A DNA stretch of 64,000 nt from Streptomyces sp. KMM 9044 (GTDB taxonomy: Bacteria > Actinomycetota > Actinomycetes > Streptomycetales > Streptomycetaceae): the NCBI RefSeq assembly GCF_024701375.2, contig NZ_CP113910.1:248001-312000 (forward strand), given 5' to 3'. The first letter of the stretch is position 1. Each line of letters opens with the position of its first letter. Of this stretch, positions 26,356 to 35,018 are shown one piece after another. A model generated the notes under the pieces. It saw only the letters and a program-made list of their open reading frames with translations. It made no database searches and was not told where the DNA came from. The position numbers and the translations under genes were made by a program.

Positions 26356-26737
26356 GCATACGAGCGTAGAGCGCAAACCGGACAAGCGCGGGCCGCGCAC
26401 GGGCGCCGGGGCGGTTCGACCGGCAGATCATCGGGTGCGTCCGCACCCGGGAACGCGTGGTGGCAGGGGTCGGCGAGCAGGCCGGGAGAGTGACACACAT
26501 CACCGCAAAGTCGGAGTATGGGGCGGAGTACCCGGAACACACCGGGGCCGGTCTCCGTTGAAGAGAACGTGGGTGCGGAAGGAACAGTGCCCCCGGGCCA
26601 CACCTTCCGCCCACAGGGACGATCGTTCGGCCGAAGCCCTGTGGAGCCTTTGCCGCGAGGCGGCCGCCTTCCGTACCCGTCATCAGGCCGCCCCGACCGT
26701 GATTCCCCCGTCGCGGTCGGGGCTTTCCCTTTGCGCG
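26356..26737. other. Intergenic region with one terminator-like hairpin
   Basis: No confident gene. A 10-bp perfect stem GCCCCGACCG / CGGTCGGGGC (26690-26699 with 26714-26723) is followed on the + side by TTTCCCTTT, resembling a rho-independent terminator reading rightward; it also sits just after the end of the leftward gene at 26738. A short + frame from TTG 26559 is discussed under rejected items. Confidence 0.4.
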
Positions 26738-27007
26738 CTATGCGGAGGACTCGTCCGGTACCGGCTGCTCGGGGTCGGCGGAGGCCGAGTGCGGCGCACC
26801 CCGCCGACCGGTCCCGGCCTCGTCGGTGTCCGGTACCTCGGGCCGACGCTCACCGGAGTCGTCCTCGGACTCCTCCCTCGCGGTGTCCTCGTCGACGCCC
26901 GGGGCAACCTCCCATGGGTCCTCCCCCTCGCCCGCCTGCTGGTCGGGCAGATCCCGGGGGACGCCCTGGCCGTTCTCTCCCGGCCCTTCGTGGCGGTGGT
27001 CGGTCAC
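26738..27007 (-). CDS. Small acidic hydrophilic protein
   Basis: 89 residues, rich in Glu, Asp, Gly and Pro (GEGEDPWEVAPGVDEDTAREESEDDSGERRPEVPDTDEAGTG), with no hydrophobic core and so probably disordered. A good ribosome binding site (GGGAG 6 nt before GTG 27007) supports a real gene. No domain recognised. Confidence 0.5.
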   Translation of the reverse strand: MTDHRHEGPGENGQGVPRDLPDQQAGEGEDPWEVAPGVDEDTAREESEDDSGERRPEVPDTDEAGTGRRGAPHSASADPEQPVPDESSA

Positions 27008-27084
27008 GGCACACTCCCTTCTTCCCCGCGCCTACGTCCGTACGCGTGCCCCGCCGGGTACCGCCTCGGCACCTGGCGAAACCC

Positions 27085-28374
27085 TCAGCGCGACGTCCGT
27101 TCCCTCAGGGCCCTGCGCCAGGCAAGGGGCGGGGACTGCGGGTCCGGGTCGGGGCGACGTCCGCCGCGGGCGAAGAAGTCGGCGAGCGGCAGGACGGCGG
27201 CGCCGACGGTGACGGCGTCGGGGCCGAGGCCGCCCAGTTCGATCGTCACGTTCTCGGCGGGATGGCGCAGCGCGTACGACAGGGCGTGCTTGCGGACGGC
27301 CGGCAGGAAGCGGGAGCCGAGCTGGAGGCCGGCCCAGCCGCCCATGAGGATGCGTTCTGGCTGGAAGAGGTTGATCAGGTCGGACAGGCCGGCGCCCAGG
27401 TACTCGGCGGTCTCCTCCAGTACGCCGAGCGCGACCGGGTCGGCGGCGCTCCCGTCGGGGGGGTAGGCGGCGGCGAGCATCGCGGCCAGCGCCGTCTCCT
27501 CGTCGGCGCCCCCAGGGGCCGGGCCTCCCTCCTCCTGCCACCGGGCGAGCAGCGACTCGGCGCCCGCGTAGGCCTCCAGGCAGCCGAGTGCACCGCAGCG
27601 GCAGCGCCGCCCGCGGACCCGTACGGTCAGGTGCCCCCACTCGACCGCACGGCCGTGCTCCGCCTCCGGGGTGACGAGGCAGGCACCGACGCCGGAGCCG
27701 AAGAGCACGACGAGGGCGTTGCGCGCGCCGCGTCCCGCCCCGAACCACATCTCGGCCTGGCCGAGGGTCCTGGCGCCGTTGTCGATGAAGTAGGGAACGC
27801 TGTCGGGCAGGGGCGAGCCGCCGCGCAGCAGGGACTCCAGCTCGATGGCGTCCCACCCGATGGTCTGCCCGTGCACGACGGCGCCCCGGTCCGGGGTGTG
27901 CTCGACGGTGCCGGGGACGCCTATGCCGACACCGAGCAACCGCTCGGGGGCGAGACCGGCGGCGGCGAGCACCTCGGTGATTCCGGCGCGGATGTGGTCG
28001 ACGATGGCGTCGACCTCGTAGCGCTGCTGCTCCAGCGGGCGCTCGGCACGGGCCAGTTCGGCGAGGGTCAGATCGAACAGTTCGACGCGGACCCGGGTCT
28101 CGCCGACGTCGACGCCGACCATGTGGCCGCTGACCGGCGCCACCCGCAGCAGGGTGCGCGGACGGCCGCCGTCGGAGTCGACGCTGCCGGCCTCCTCGAC
28201 CAGGCCGTCACCGATCAGGTCGGCGACGACGTTGCTCACCGAGCCGGAGCTGAGCCCGGTCACCGGGCCGAGTTCGAAGCGGCTGAGCGGTCCGTCGAAG
28301 TAGAGCCGCTGCAGCACGGCCGTACGGTTGGCCCGTCTGAGGTCGCGTACCGTGCGCCCGTTCCGCCCCGTCAT
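27085..28374 (-). CDS. ROK-family transcriptional regulator
   Basis: 429 residues. An N-terminal winged helix (about 7-70: RDLRRANRTAVLQRLYFDGPLSRFELGPVTGLSSGSVSNVVADLI) is followed by a ROK sugar-kinase-like domain: VGVDVGETRVRVELFDL, GVGIGVPGTVEHTPDRG, LFGSGVGACLV, and the zinc motif WGHLTVRVRGRRCRCGALGCLEAYAG (CxCGxxGC). It probably senses a sugar and represses transport or catabolic genes; the sugar is unknown and no obvious target operon adjoins. The start is ATG 28374 with GGAGGAG 7 nt upstream, in preference to 28449. The upstream A/T-rich block at 28450-28475 is a likely promoter/operator. Confidence 0.88.
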   Translation of the reverse strand: MTGRNGRTVRDLRRANRTAVLQRLYFDGPLSRFELGPVTGLSSGSVSNVVADLIGDGLVEEAGSVDSDGGRPRTLLRVAPVSGHMVGVDVGETRVRVELFDLTLAELARAERPLEQQRYEVDAIVDHIRAGITEVLAAAGLAPERLLGVGIGVPGTVEHTPDRGAVVHGQTIGWDAIELESLLRGGSPLPDSVPYFIDNGARTLGQAEMWFGAGRGARNALVVLFGSGVGACLVTPEAEHGRAVEWGHLTVRVRGRRCRCGALGCLEAYAGAESLLARWQEEGGPAPGGADEETALAAMLAAAYPPDGSAADPVALGVLEETAEYLGAGLSDLINLFQPERILMGGWAGLQLGSRFLPAVRKHALSYALRHPAENVTIELGGLGPDAVTVGAAVLPLADFFARGGRRPDPDPQSPPLAWRRALRERTSR

Positions 28375-28595
28375 GTGGCTGCTCCTCCCGAACCCCTGCC
28401 CGACCTGCAACATACCGCCGGGAGCCATCTCGGCACGACTTTCCGACACCCTTATTTAATGTGGTGAACTAAAGGAGTGTCGGCCCGGTCCCGGGAAAAT
28501 GGTTGGCTCGGGCACCTTCCAGATCCTTACCGTGGGACGGGAACCCGGGTCTTCCTGGTTTCGCAAGCCGTCCCAGGAGAACGCCGGAGCCCTCC

Positions 28596-29090
28596 ATGAG
28601 ATCACTCACTGAACAGGACATCCGCGGTTCCTTCGTCAATTGCTCGAAGGGGGAGGCCAAGCGCCTGTTCGTGCCACCCGATCTCGGGGAGCTCGCCTGG
28701 GACGATCTGGACTTCTTCGGCTGGCGGGATCAGGGTGCGCCCGACCGCAGTTACCTGGTCACCGAGCGCGGGGACCAGGGACGTCTGGTCGGGGTGGCGC
28801 TGCGGTTCCAGCCCGCGCGGCGCGGCTTCCTGCATCGCAGCATGTGCTCACTGTGCCTGACGCCCCACCCGCGTGGGGGCGTCTCCCTGATGACCGCGCG
28901 GAGGGCGGGCGCCGCCGGGCGCGAGGGCAACTCAGTGGGTGCCTACATGTGCACCGACCTCGCCTGTTCCCTGTATCTGCGGGGCAGGAAGGTGTCGAAG
29001 TCGGGGATGCGGATCGAGGAGTCCCTCACCCTGGACGAGCAGATCGCCCGCACTCTGGGGAATCTGTACGGCTTCCTCGAAAGGGTGTGA
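28596..29090 (+). CDS. FBP-domain protein (EF-G-binding zinc-finger type)
   Basis: 164 residues: RSLTEQDIRGSFVNCSKGEAKRL, DLDFFGWRDQGAPDRSYLVTE, then the treble-clef region SMCSLCLTPHPRGGVSLMTARR with MCTDLACSLYLRGRK (Cys ligands CxxC...CxxxxC). This C-terminal zinc-binding module is shared with FusB-type proteins, which bind EF-G and rescue it from fusidic acid; whether this Streptomyces group does so is untested to my knowledge. The start is ATG 28596. Confidence 0.82.
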   Translation: MRSLTEQDIRGSFVNCSKGEAKRLFVPPDLGELAWDDLDFFGWRDQGAPDRSYLVTERGDQGRLVGVALRFQPARRGFLHRSMCSLCLTPHPRGGVSLMTARRAGAAGREGNSVGAYMCTDLACSLYLRGRKVSKSGMRIEESLTLDEQIARTLGNLYGFLERV

Positions 29091-29237
29091 GGTCCCGGCG
29101 GCGCCGGGGTGCCGGAGGTCCGTGAGCGTCCCCCAGGGTGCGTCTCCGGGGGGTCCGCGGCCTCGTCCCTTCCCCCGGGCGGCTGTGGCGCCCACCGAAG
29201 ACGTTCGGCACTTCCGATGAGAGGGAAGCGTCGAAGG

Positions 29238-30491
29238 ATGCGAGTGGTACGTGAGTGGACGGCACGGGTCAAAGAGTTCGTCAGGCAGCGCCGGGATCCG
29301 GTGGCCGTGCAGACGACCCGCTCGGCGGCCGCGGCGACGGTCGCGTACGTCATCGCGCTGCGGTTCAGTCCGGAGGCCGCCCCGCTCACGGCGCCGCTGA
29401 CGGCACTGCTCGTCGTCCAGGTCACGCTGTACTCCACGCTCACCACCGGCTTCCGCCGGGTGAACGCGGTGGTGGCCGGGGTGGTCGTCGCCATCCTCTT
29501 CAGTCTTCTGGTGGGCCTGACCTGGTGGAGTCTGGGTCTGCTGATCCTGGCGTCGCTGATCGTCGGACGGATCGTGCGCGTGCACGAGTTCGTGCCCGAG
29601 GTGGCGATCAGCGCGATGCTGGTGCTCGGCGTGACGTCGGTCGGGGACATGGCGTGGGCGCGCATCCTGGAGACAGTGATCGGCGCTGTCGTCGGGCTCT
29701 CCTTCAACCTGCTCCTGGCCCCGCCGGTGTGGGTGGAGGAGGCCGGTGAGTCGATCGAAGGGCTGGCCCGGCGGGTGCGGCAGCTGATGCTGCGCCTGGG
29801 TGAGCAGGCCGCCGAGCACACCCCCCACCACGAAGCGGCGGCCCGGCTGCACGAGGCCCGTCGGCTCGATCACGACATCTCCGAGGTGGACGCGGACCTC
29901 CGGCAGGCCGAGGACAGCCTGCGGCTCAACCCGCGGGTGCGCGAGGGCCTGCTGAACCGGATCGTGCTGCGCACCGGACTGGACACCCTCGAGATCTGCA
30001 CGGTCGTCCTGCGGGTGCTCGCGCGCACCCTCACCGACCTCGCGAAGGAACGCGAGCCGGGCCCCCTGTTCAAGCCGGAGACGGGCGTCCTCGTCGAACA
30101 GCTGCTGTCCGAGATCTCCGACGCGGTGGTCAGCTTCGCGGTGTTGGTCACGTCGAGCGTCAGTGAGAGCGCGGAGTCGGCGGAGGACCGGCTCAGCGCC
30201 GAACTGAGGCAGGCCGCCACCACCCGCGACCGGCTGGCCCGGCTGCTGCTGGAGGACGTGCGCGCGGACGCCCGGCAGTGGCAGCTGTACGGCGCTCTGC
30301 TGGCCGAGGCGGACCGCATCCTGGACGAGATGGACACCGAGCACCGTTCGAAACGGCTGTTGGAGGAGCTGGACCGGCACACGCGTGAGCAGCGGGAGCG
30401 CCTGCCCCGGATCACCCGGGCACGGGACCGGCTGCGCGTTCCCGGCCTGCCACGCCGGAACCGTCGGAGCCACTTCGGGCGTTCTCAGTGA
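29238..30491 (+). CDS. FUSC/aromatic-acid-exporter-like membrane protein
   Basis: 417 residues. The N-terminal half has about five to six TM segments (residues about 25-165: LTALLVVQVTLYSTLTTGFRRVNAVVAGVVVAILFSLLVGLTWWSLGLLILASLIVGR, ISAMLVLGVTSV, VIGAVVGLSFNLLLAPPVW), matching the ArAE/FUSC half-repeat. The C-terminal half is long soluble helices rich in Arg/Glu. The substrate is unknown. The start is ATG 29238 with GGGAAG about 9 nt upstream; ATG 29217 lacks a site. It is followed at 57 nt by the hypothetical gene at 30549. Confidence 0.82.
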   Translation: MRVVREWTARVKEFVRQRRDPVAVQTTRSAAAATVAYVIALRFSPEAAPLTAPLTALLVVQVTLYSTLTTGFRRVNAVVAGVVVAILFSLLVGLTWWSLGLLILASLIVGRIVRVHEFVPEVAISAMLVLGVTSVGDMAWARILETVIGAVVGLSFNLLLAPPVWVEEAGESIEGLARRVRQLMLRLGEQAAEHTPHHEAAARLHEARRLDHDISEVDADLRQAEDSLRLNPRVREGLLNRIVLRTGLDTLEICTVVLRVLARTLTDLAKEREPGPLFKPETGVLVEQLLSEISDAVVSFAVLVTSSVSESAESAEDRLSAELRQAATTRDRLARLLLEDVRADARQWQLYGALLAEADRILDEMDTEHRSKRLLEELDRHTREQRERLPRITRARDRLRVPGLPRRNRRSHFGRSQ

Positions 30492-30548
30492 GGGAAGCCG
30501 GCGGCGGGCGGGTACGCCGCCGGCACGAGCACACGAAGGGGCGCGAGG

Positions 30549-31610
30549 ATGACCGACACCAGCGTGCGGATCGACGGGAACGCCTTGCGGCTGCCGGGCG
30601 GGGCGGCGGTGCGGTTCGTCCGCACGCTGCGGCTGCCCGGGACGGGGACGCACGCCCTGCCGCCGGGCCTGGGCGAGTTCCCGGTGCGGCGGGTCGCGGA
30701 CTACGCGGACTCGGTGCCCGAGGCCTGGCGGGCGCGCGGCGGCGTGATGCTGCCGGTGTGTCTGCGCGAGGCGATGTGGCTGAGCTTCGCGGGGACGAGT
30801 GAGCCGGCCGCGCTGCAGGTGGGCGTCGGCAAGGTCTGCGCGGTCTCGGGCCGCCCGTGGAGCGACCGCCTGGCCCGCTCGCCACAGAACTACGTCGTGC
30901 CGCCCCGGCAGCGCTGGCTGGACGGCATCAACTCCGGCAAGGGCACGGTCCGCCAGTTCGTGGCCGTGCCGCTGGGCCTGGGCGCGACAGTGGAGGGCCA
31001 GGTCACGGGCGAGGAGGTGTGGGGCGGCGTCCAGCTGCAGTCCTTCGCGCTGAACGAGGGCGCGCTGGCACGGTGGCGCCGGGCGGAGCAGGAGCGGCTG
31101 GAGCGGCGGCGGGCGGAGCTGGCGGCCCGGCCGCCGGCCCGTACCGGAGGGTACGGTCTCGCGCGCGCCGCGGCGGCGCCCGCCCCGAGCGGGACCCCCA
31201 CGGCGTTCAGCGGCACGCCCCGGCCCGTCGCGGCGATGGGTCTCGGTGTCGGCGGCTCCATGCGCCAGGAGATCTACCAGGACGAACGGCCGCTGACGGA
31301 CTGGGCCGAGCAGCCCTCGGGGCGGTTGTTCGTCCACCTGGTGACGCCCCCCGAGTGGCGGCGCATCACGGGCGGGGCCCCGCCGCCCTCCCCGGTGGAC
31401 CGGGCCGCCTACACCCGGGCGGGCCTGCCCTGGTTCGACTACTACGACCAGGAAGCGCAGGACCTCGAGCCGGCCGACCCGCTCCAGTCGGTCAAGCCGG
31501 TCGGCGACTGGCTCGGGGACGACCACGAGCCCTGGCAGCCCCCGTCGCCGCACCAGGTGAAGCAGCTCGGGGACGCGCCGGGCAAGCCGGTGGAGGACGG
31601 TGACTGGTAG
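30549..31610 (+). CDS. Conserved hypothetical protein (integral-domain-like, unknown function)
   Basis: 353 residues. The N-terminal 180 residues form a compact block: VRIDGNALRLPGGAAVRFVRTLRLP, VMLPVCLREAMWLSF, ALQVGVGKVCAVSG and NYVVPPRQRWLDGINSGKGTVRQFVAVPLGLGATVEGQVTGEE. An Arg/Ala-rich coiled helix and linker follow, then a second block starting GGSMRQEIYQDERPLTDWAEQPSGRLFVHLV. I know the pattern as a widespread bacterial protein of unknown function; no catalytic motif is evident. Cys residues are few and there is no signal or TM segment. Confidence 0.7.
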   Translation: MTDTSVRIDGNALRLPGGAAVRFVRTLRLPGTGTHALPPGLGEFPVRRVADYADSVPEAWRARGGVMLPVCLREAMWLSFAGTSEPAALQVGVGKVCAVSGRPWSDRLARSPQNYVVPPRQRWLDGINSGKGTVRQFVAVPLGLGATVEGQVTGEEVWGGVQLQSFALNEGALARWRRAEQERLERRRAELAARPPARTGGYGLARAAAAPAPSGTPTAFSGTPRPVAAMGLGVGGSMRQEIYQDERPLTDWAEQPSGRLFVHLVTPPEWRRITGGAPPPSPVDRAAYTRAGLPWFDYYDQEAQDLEPADPLQSVKPVGDWLGDDHEPWQPPSPHQVKQLGDAPGKPVEDGDW

Positions 31611-31663
31611 CCGAAGGGCGTCAAGGGCAGGAGTGGGCGGCGGCCGTGTGGTGCGGCGGCCGT

Positions 31664-32392
31664 TCAGCCGTCGCCGTCGGCGCGCTGCCGTTGCGGCGGG
31701 CGGGGGCAGGTGACGGCGCTCGCTTGGGAGAGGAGGACGTGCATGCGTTCGGTGAGCTGGCCGAGGTCGTCGGCGGGCCGATGGAACGGAAGCCGTACGT
31801 CGCCGCCCGCGCGGACGCGTTCGATGCGCAGCGTGAGTCCATGGCGGTCGACGGCGAGCGGCTGGACGCGGACCACGCCGTGCAGGCTGTCCGGGTCGAC
31901 CAGGCGGGTCAGCCTCTCGACCGCGCCGCCGTGGCAGTCGGCGAGGTGGGTCAGCAGCCCGGCCTCGGCGGTGGCGAGCGGATCGGGTCGCGCCGCGGCG
32001 AACTCACCCGGATCGACGACGACGGCTCCGGACTCCCGCCGCAGTACCACCCGGGTGGGGGAAAAGGCGAGATGGCCGTCCTCGACGGCGAACCAGCCGG
32101 CGAGCCACAGCCGGGCACGGACCCTCTTGCGCACCGGGACGGGCGCGACGTCGGCGAACTCCAGTACGGCGGACGGCTCCCCGCGGGGGGCGCAGATCGC
32201 GGCGGTGAGCAGCGCGCTGTCCTCGGGCACGTGCAGCAGGATGCGGCCGTCGCCGGCCACGCTGTGCGCGCCGACGAACTCCTCGCGCGAGCCCTCCGCG
32301 GTCACCGCGCAGGACCATGCGGCGGCGAGCACGGAGCGGGCCCGCTCCGCCGCGCCGGGTTCGGCCGTCCAGCCGTGCGTGTCGTCACCCAT
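31664..32392 (-). CDS. DUF2470 protein, iron-regulated
   Basis: 242 residues. The N-terminal part resembles a split-barrel flavin/heme-type fold (ERARSVLAAAWSCAVTAE, ILLHVPEDSALLTAAI, VRKRVRARLWLAGWF). The C-terminal DUF2470 reads LLTHLADCHGGAVERLTRLV, VRVQPLAVDRHGLTLRIE and DVRLPFHRPADDLGQLTERMHVLL. DUF2470 accompanies HugZ/HutZ-like heme-utilisation proteins. The start is ATG 32392 with GGGAGG 7 nt upstream. An iron box lies directly upstream, so expression should rise in iron limitation; a role in heme-iron use is inferred from both. Confidence 0.85.
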   Translation of the reverse strand: MGDDTHGWTAEPGAAERARSVLAAAWSCAVTAEGSREEFVGAHSVAGDGRILLHVPEDSALLTAAICAPRGEPSAVLEFADVAPVPVRKRVRARLWLAGWFAVEDGHLAFSPTRVVLRRESGAVVVDPGEFAAARPDPLATAEAGLLTHLADCHGGAVERLTRLVDPDSLHGVVRVQPLAVDRHGLTLRIERVRAGGDVRLPFHRPADDLGQLTERMHVLLSQASAVTCPRPPQRQRADGDG

Positions 32393-32407
32393 CCTCGAAC
32401 CTCCCAT

Positions 32408-32426
32408 TAGGTAAGCCTCGCCTAAC
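32408..32426. promoter_or_regulatory. Iron box (DmdR/IdeR-type operator)
   Basis: TTAGGTAAGCCTCGCCTAA closely matches the 19-bp actinobacterial iron box (TTAGGTTAGGCTCACCTAA), with perfect outer half-sites TTAGG and CCTAA. It lies 16-34 nt upstream of the DUF2470 start codon, where bound iron-DmdR1 would block transcription. Confidence 0.88.
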
Positions 32427-32483
32427 CTAGCGAAGATCGAGGTGTACGCCAAGCGGATCACGTGACCTCCGCGCCCTCTTTCA

Positions 32484-32967
32484 GGACGCGAGCCGGACTA
32501 CGAGCAGGTGGCCAGGCTGCGGTAGGTACGCCGGGTGCTCGACGAGTCGCTGCGGCTGTGGCCGACCGCGCCCGCCTTCGCCCGGGAGGCCCGCGCGGAC
32601 ACGGTGCTGGCAGGGGAGCGTCCGATGCGGCAGGGAGCGTGGACGATCGTGCTGACGCAGATGCTGGACCGGGACCCCGTGGTGCGGGGCCCGGACGCCG
32701 AGCGGTCCGACCCGGATCGTTTCGACGCACCGGCCGTACGGTCCCGTCCCCCGCACACCTTCAAGCCGTTCGGCACCGGGGCGCGGGCCTGCATCGGCCG
32801 GGCAGTTCGCGCTGCACGAGGCGACGCTGGTGCTCGGGCTCCTGCTGCGTCGCTACGAGCTGCGGCCCGATCCGGCCTACCGGCTGCGGGTGACCGAACG
32901 TCTCACCCTGATGCCGGAGGGGCTGCGGCTCCGCCCGGAGCGGCGGACGGGGCCGACGCCGGTCTGA
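32484..32967 (+). pseudogene. 3' fragment of a CYP102-like cytochrome P450
   Basis: Only the end of a P450 is left. Residues PDYEQVARLR are followed by TAG (where the family has Tyr), then VRRVLDESLRLWPTAPAF (K-helix ExxR, ESLR), SDPDRFDAPAV (PxRF), FKPFGTGARACIGR (heme-Cys loop). After one extra G (run 32800-32802) comes QFALHEATLVLGLLLRRYEL and ERLTLMPEGLRLR, ending at TGA 32967. The I-helix and everything before are missing. A nonsense codon, a frameshift and 5' truncation make it a dead gene. Similarity to the heme domain of CYP102-type fatty-acid hydroxylases is from pattern. Confidence 0.85.
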
Positions 32968-33280
32968 CCCACGGCGGATCAAGGGCTGTCGCAGGTCGGC
33001 CGTGGCGGGCCGCCCGGCTGGACATTCGAGGGTCCCGCACAGGCAGTGGCCTGTGGGCGAGGCGGTTGTCAACGGAGCTCGCCCGACGCGCGACCGGCTC
33101 TCGTTTGGCTCAAGCTCTCCGTCGGCGGCCCGCGCCACCCCCTTCAGCACCCGTGGGATGTGGCCCGGCCGACGACGGCGAGCCTCCTGTTCGGCGGTGT
33201 CCAGGGGCGGATGGGGTGTCCCGGCCCGGCGGCGGGGGCGGCCGACGCACCCGGCGTCGCCCGTACCCGCCGGCGCGGTG
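32968..33280. other. Intergenic DNA, no gene seen
   Basis: Between the P450 fragment and the end of the pentapeptide-repeat gene. None of the frames carries recognisable domains or codon pattern; it may be further eroded remnant sequence. Confidence 0.35.
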
Positions 33281-34111
33281 TCAGGCTCCCGCCGTCCAGT
33301 GCGCGGGGCGGGTGACCGATCCCGGCAGCGTGGTGCCGACGCTTCCCCGGGCCGCGTTCAGCTGTGGCTGCGTGAGGAAGAACGCCCCGGTGAGATCGGC
33401 GTCCGTGAGGTCGGTGTCGCGCAGGTCGGCGCCGATCAGGTCCGCGCCCCGCAGATCGGCGCCGGTGAGGTCGGCGGCGATGAGGTAGGCGCCGCGCAGA
33501 CTCACTCCGCGCAGGTCGGCCCCCTTGAGGCGGGCGCCCATCAGATCGGCGCCCCGGCGGTGCTTGCGGCGCCCGCGTACCCCGGACCGGGCCAGTTCGC
33601 TGGCCTTCAGCAGCAGCACGTTGACGTCCTGCCGGTGCGCACCCACGTCCAGCTCCGCCAGCTCCTGCGGAGTCCCCCGGGTGAGCCGCTCCGTCGTCTC
33701 CAGCGCACGATGCAGGTCCGCGTGCACGGGGCGGGCCGCGGGCAGGGTGAGCGCCTCGGTCAGGTACCACAGCAGCTCGTGCAGCTGCCGGACGACCGGG
33801 AAGACATCGAGCATGCGGCGGGCCCGCTCCGGTGGACCGGTGCGCCAGCCCTCTCCGCCGAAGGTGACCTGCGAGACCTTCTGCCCGGCACCGAAGCAGT
33901 CGTACACCGTGCAGCCGCTGAACCCCTCCTGCCGCAGCCGCGCGTGGATGCCGCAGCGGTGGTCCTCGCGCAGGTTTCGGCAGGGACGGCCGGCCTGCTT
34001 GTCCACCGCGAAGGCGGCGGAGGCGGTGAACGGCAGAGCGACGCAGCACAGTCCGAAACACTGTGCGCAGTCACCACGCAGTTCGGGCAGGCCGGTCTTC
34101 GGTTTCGACAT
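33281..34111 (-). CDS. Pentapeptide-repeat protein with Cys-rich N-terminal domain
   Basis: 276 residues. The N-terminal region has clustered cysteines (CAQCFGLCCVALPF, CRNLREDHRCGIHARL, CTVYDCFG), similar to YkgJ-type zinc/iron-cluster proteins. A helical middle follows. From about 185 there are ten or more A(D/N)LxX repeats (ADLMGARLKGADLRGVSLRGA, ADLTGADLRGADLIGADLRDTDLTDADLTGA) forming a right-handed quadrilateral beta helix. Function unknown; some pentapeptide proteins bind DNA gyrase, but that is not implied by this architecture. The start is ATG 34111. Confidence 0.85.
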   Translation of the reverse strand: MSKPKTGLPELRGDCAQCFGLCCVALPFTASAAFAVDKQAGRPCRNLREDHRCGIHARLRQEGFSGCTVYDCFGAGQKVSQVTFGGEGWRTGPPERARRMLDVFPVVRQLHELLWYLTEALTLPAARPVHADLHRALETTERLTRGTPQELAELDVGAHRQDVNVLLLKASELARSGVRGRRKHRRGADLMGARLKGADLRGVSLRGAYLIAADLTGADLRGADLIGADLRDTDLTDADLTGAFFLTQPQLNAARGSVGTTLPGSVTRPAHWTAGA

Positions 34112-34190
34112 GCGGTTCAGGATACGGACCCGGGGCGGGCGCCCGCCCCGGGTCGGGAGGGGCTCTTCCCGCCGGGCCGTACCGCCGTCG

Positions 34191-34934
34191 TCACTGGGGG
34201 AACACCTCGAAGGCGACCGCGGGCCGGTCGCCGAACCGCCTGCCCGTCTCCCGGGCGTTCTCCGTCAGGAAACCGCGCACGTACTCCTCGGGGTCCTGGT
34301 CGGTCAGCGCCCCGATGTAGGTGCGGTGTTCCAGCAGGGAGAGCACCGCCCTGTCCAGACCGTCCGTCGCGTCGACGGCGTGGGTGGGAGTGCCGGAACC
34401 CGCCACCGCGACCCAGCGCACCCCGTTCCAGGGTTCGAGGCCCTGCTCTGTCAGTTCCGGGAAGATCCACCGGTTGCCGGCGTCGCCGGCCGCGTCGAGC
34501 ACCGCGCGTCCGACAGCCACGTGGTCCGGGGTGTTCCAGAAGGTGCCGTCCCAGGTGTCCCGGTGGTTCAGGGTGATCACCAGCTCGGGACGGTGGCGGC
34601 GGACGGCGGCGGCGATGTCCCGGCGCAGGGCGGTGCCGTACTCGATGACGCCGTCCCGGTGGTCCAGGAACTCCACCGTGGCCACGCCGACCACGGCCGC
34701 GCTCGCCCGTTGCTCCCTCTCCCGGAGCGGGCCGCACTCGGCGGGCGCCAGGGTGTCGATGCCCGCCTCACCGCGGGTCGCCAGCACATAGGCGACCTCG
34801 CGGCCTGCGTCGGTCCAGGACGCGATCGCCGCGGAGCAGCCGTACTCCAGGTCGTCGGGATGGGCGGCCACGGCCAGCGCGCGCTGCCAGTCGTCGGGCA
34901 GGGGAGGGAGTCGAGTGGGTGTCACCTCGGTCAT
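34191..34934 (-). CDS. PIG-L (LmbE) family deacetylase
   Basis: 247 residues: ALAVAAHPDDLEYGCSAAIASW carries the zinc motif AHPDD, followed by YVLATRGEAGID, VVGVATVEFLDHRDGVI, ELVITLNHRDTW and NTPDHVAVGRAVLDA (third zinc ligand His). The family removes acetyl groups from GlcNAc-type conjugates (for example MshB in mycothiol synthesis); the substrate here is not known. The length is typical. The start is ATG 34934. Confidence 0.88.
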   Translation of the reverse strand: MTEVTPTRLPPLPDDWQRALAVAAHPDDLEYGCSAAIASWTDAGREVAYVLATRGEAGIDTLAPAECGPLREREQRASAAVVGVATVEFLDHRDGVIEYGTALRRDIAAAVRRHRPELVITLNHRDTWDGTFWNTPDHVAVGRAVLDAAGDAGNRWIFPELTEQGLEPWNGVRWVAVAGSGTPTHAVDATDGLDRAVLSLLEHRTYIGALTDQDPEEYVRGFLTENARETGRRFGDRPAVAFEVFPQ

Positions 34935-35018
34935 GCCCGCAGACTAGCTCCCACCAACGACAACGCTCCGGGACGCACACGGCGCACCCGATGCGCGGAA
35001 CGTGCGGGGCGTGCGGGC

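Noticed and set aside
26559..26740. Short + frame from TTG 26559 (KRTWVRKEQCPRATPSAHRDDRSAEALWSLCREAA...)
   Set aside because: The composition looks protein-like, but there is no good ribosome binding site, the frame runs through a terminator-like hairpin and into antisense of the next gene, and I cannot tie it to a family.
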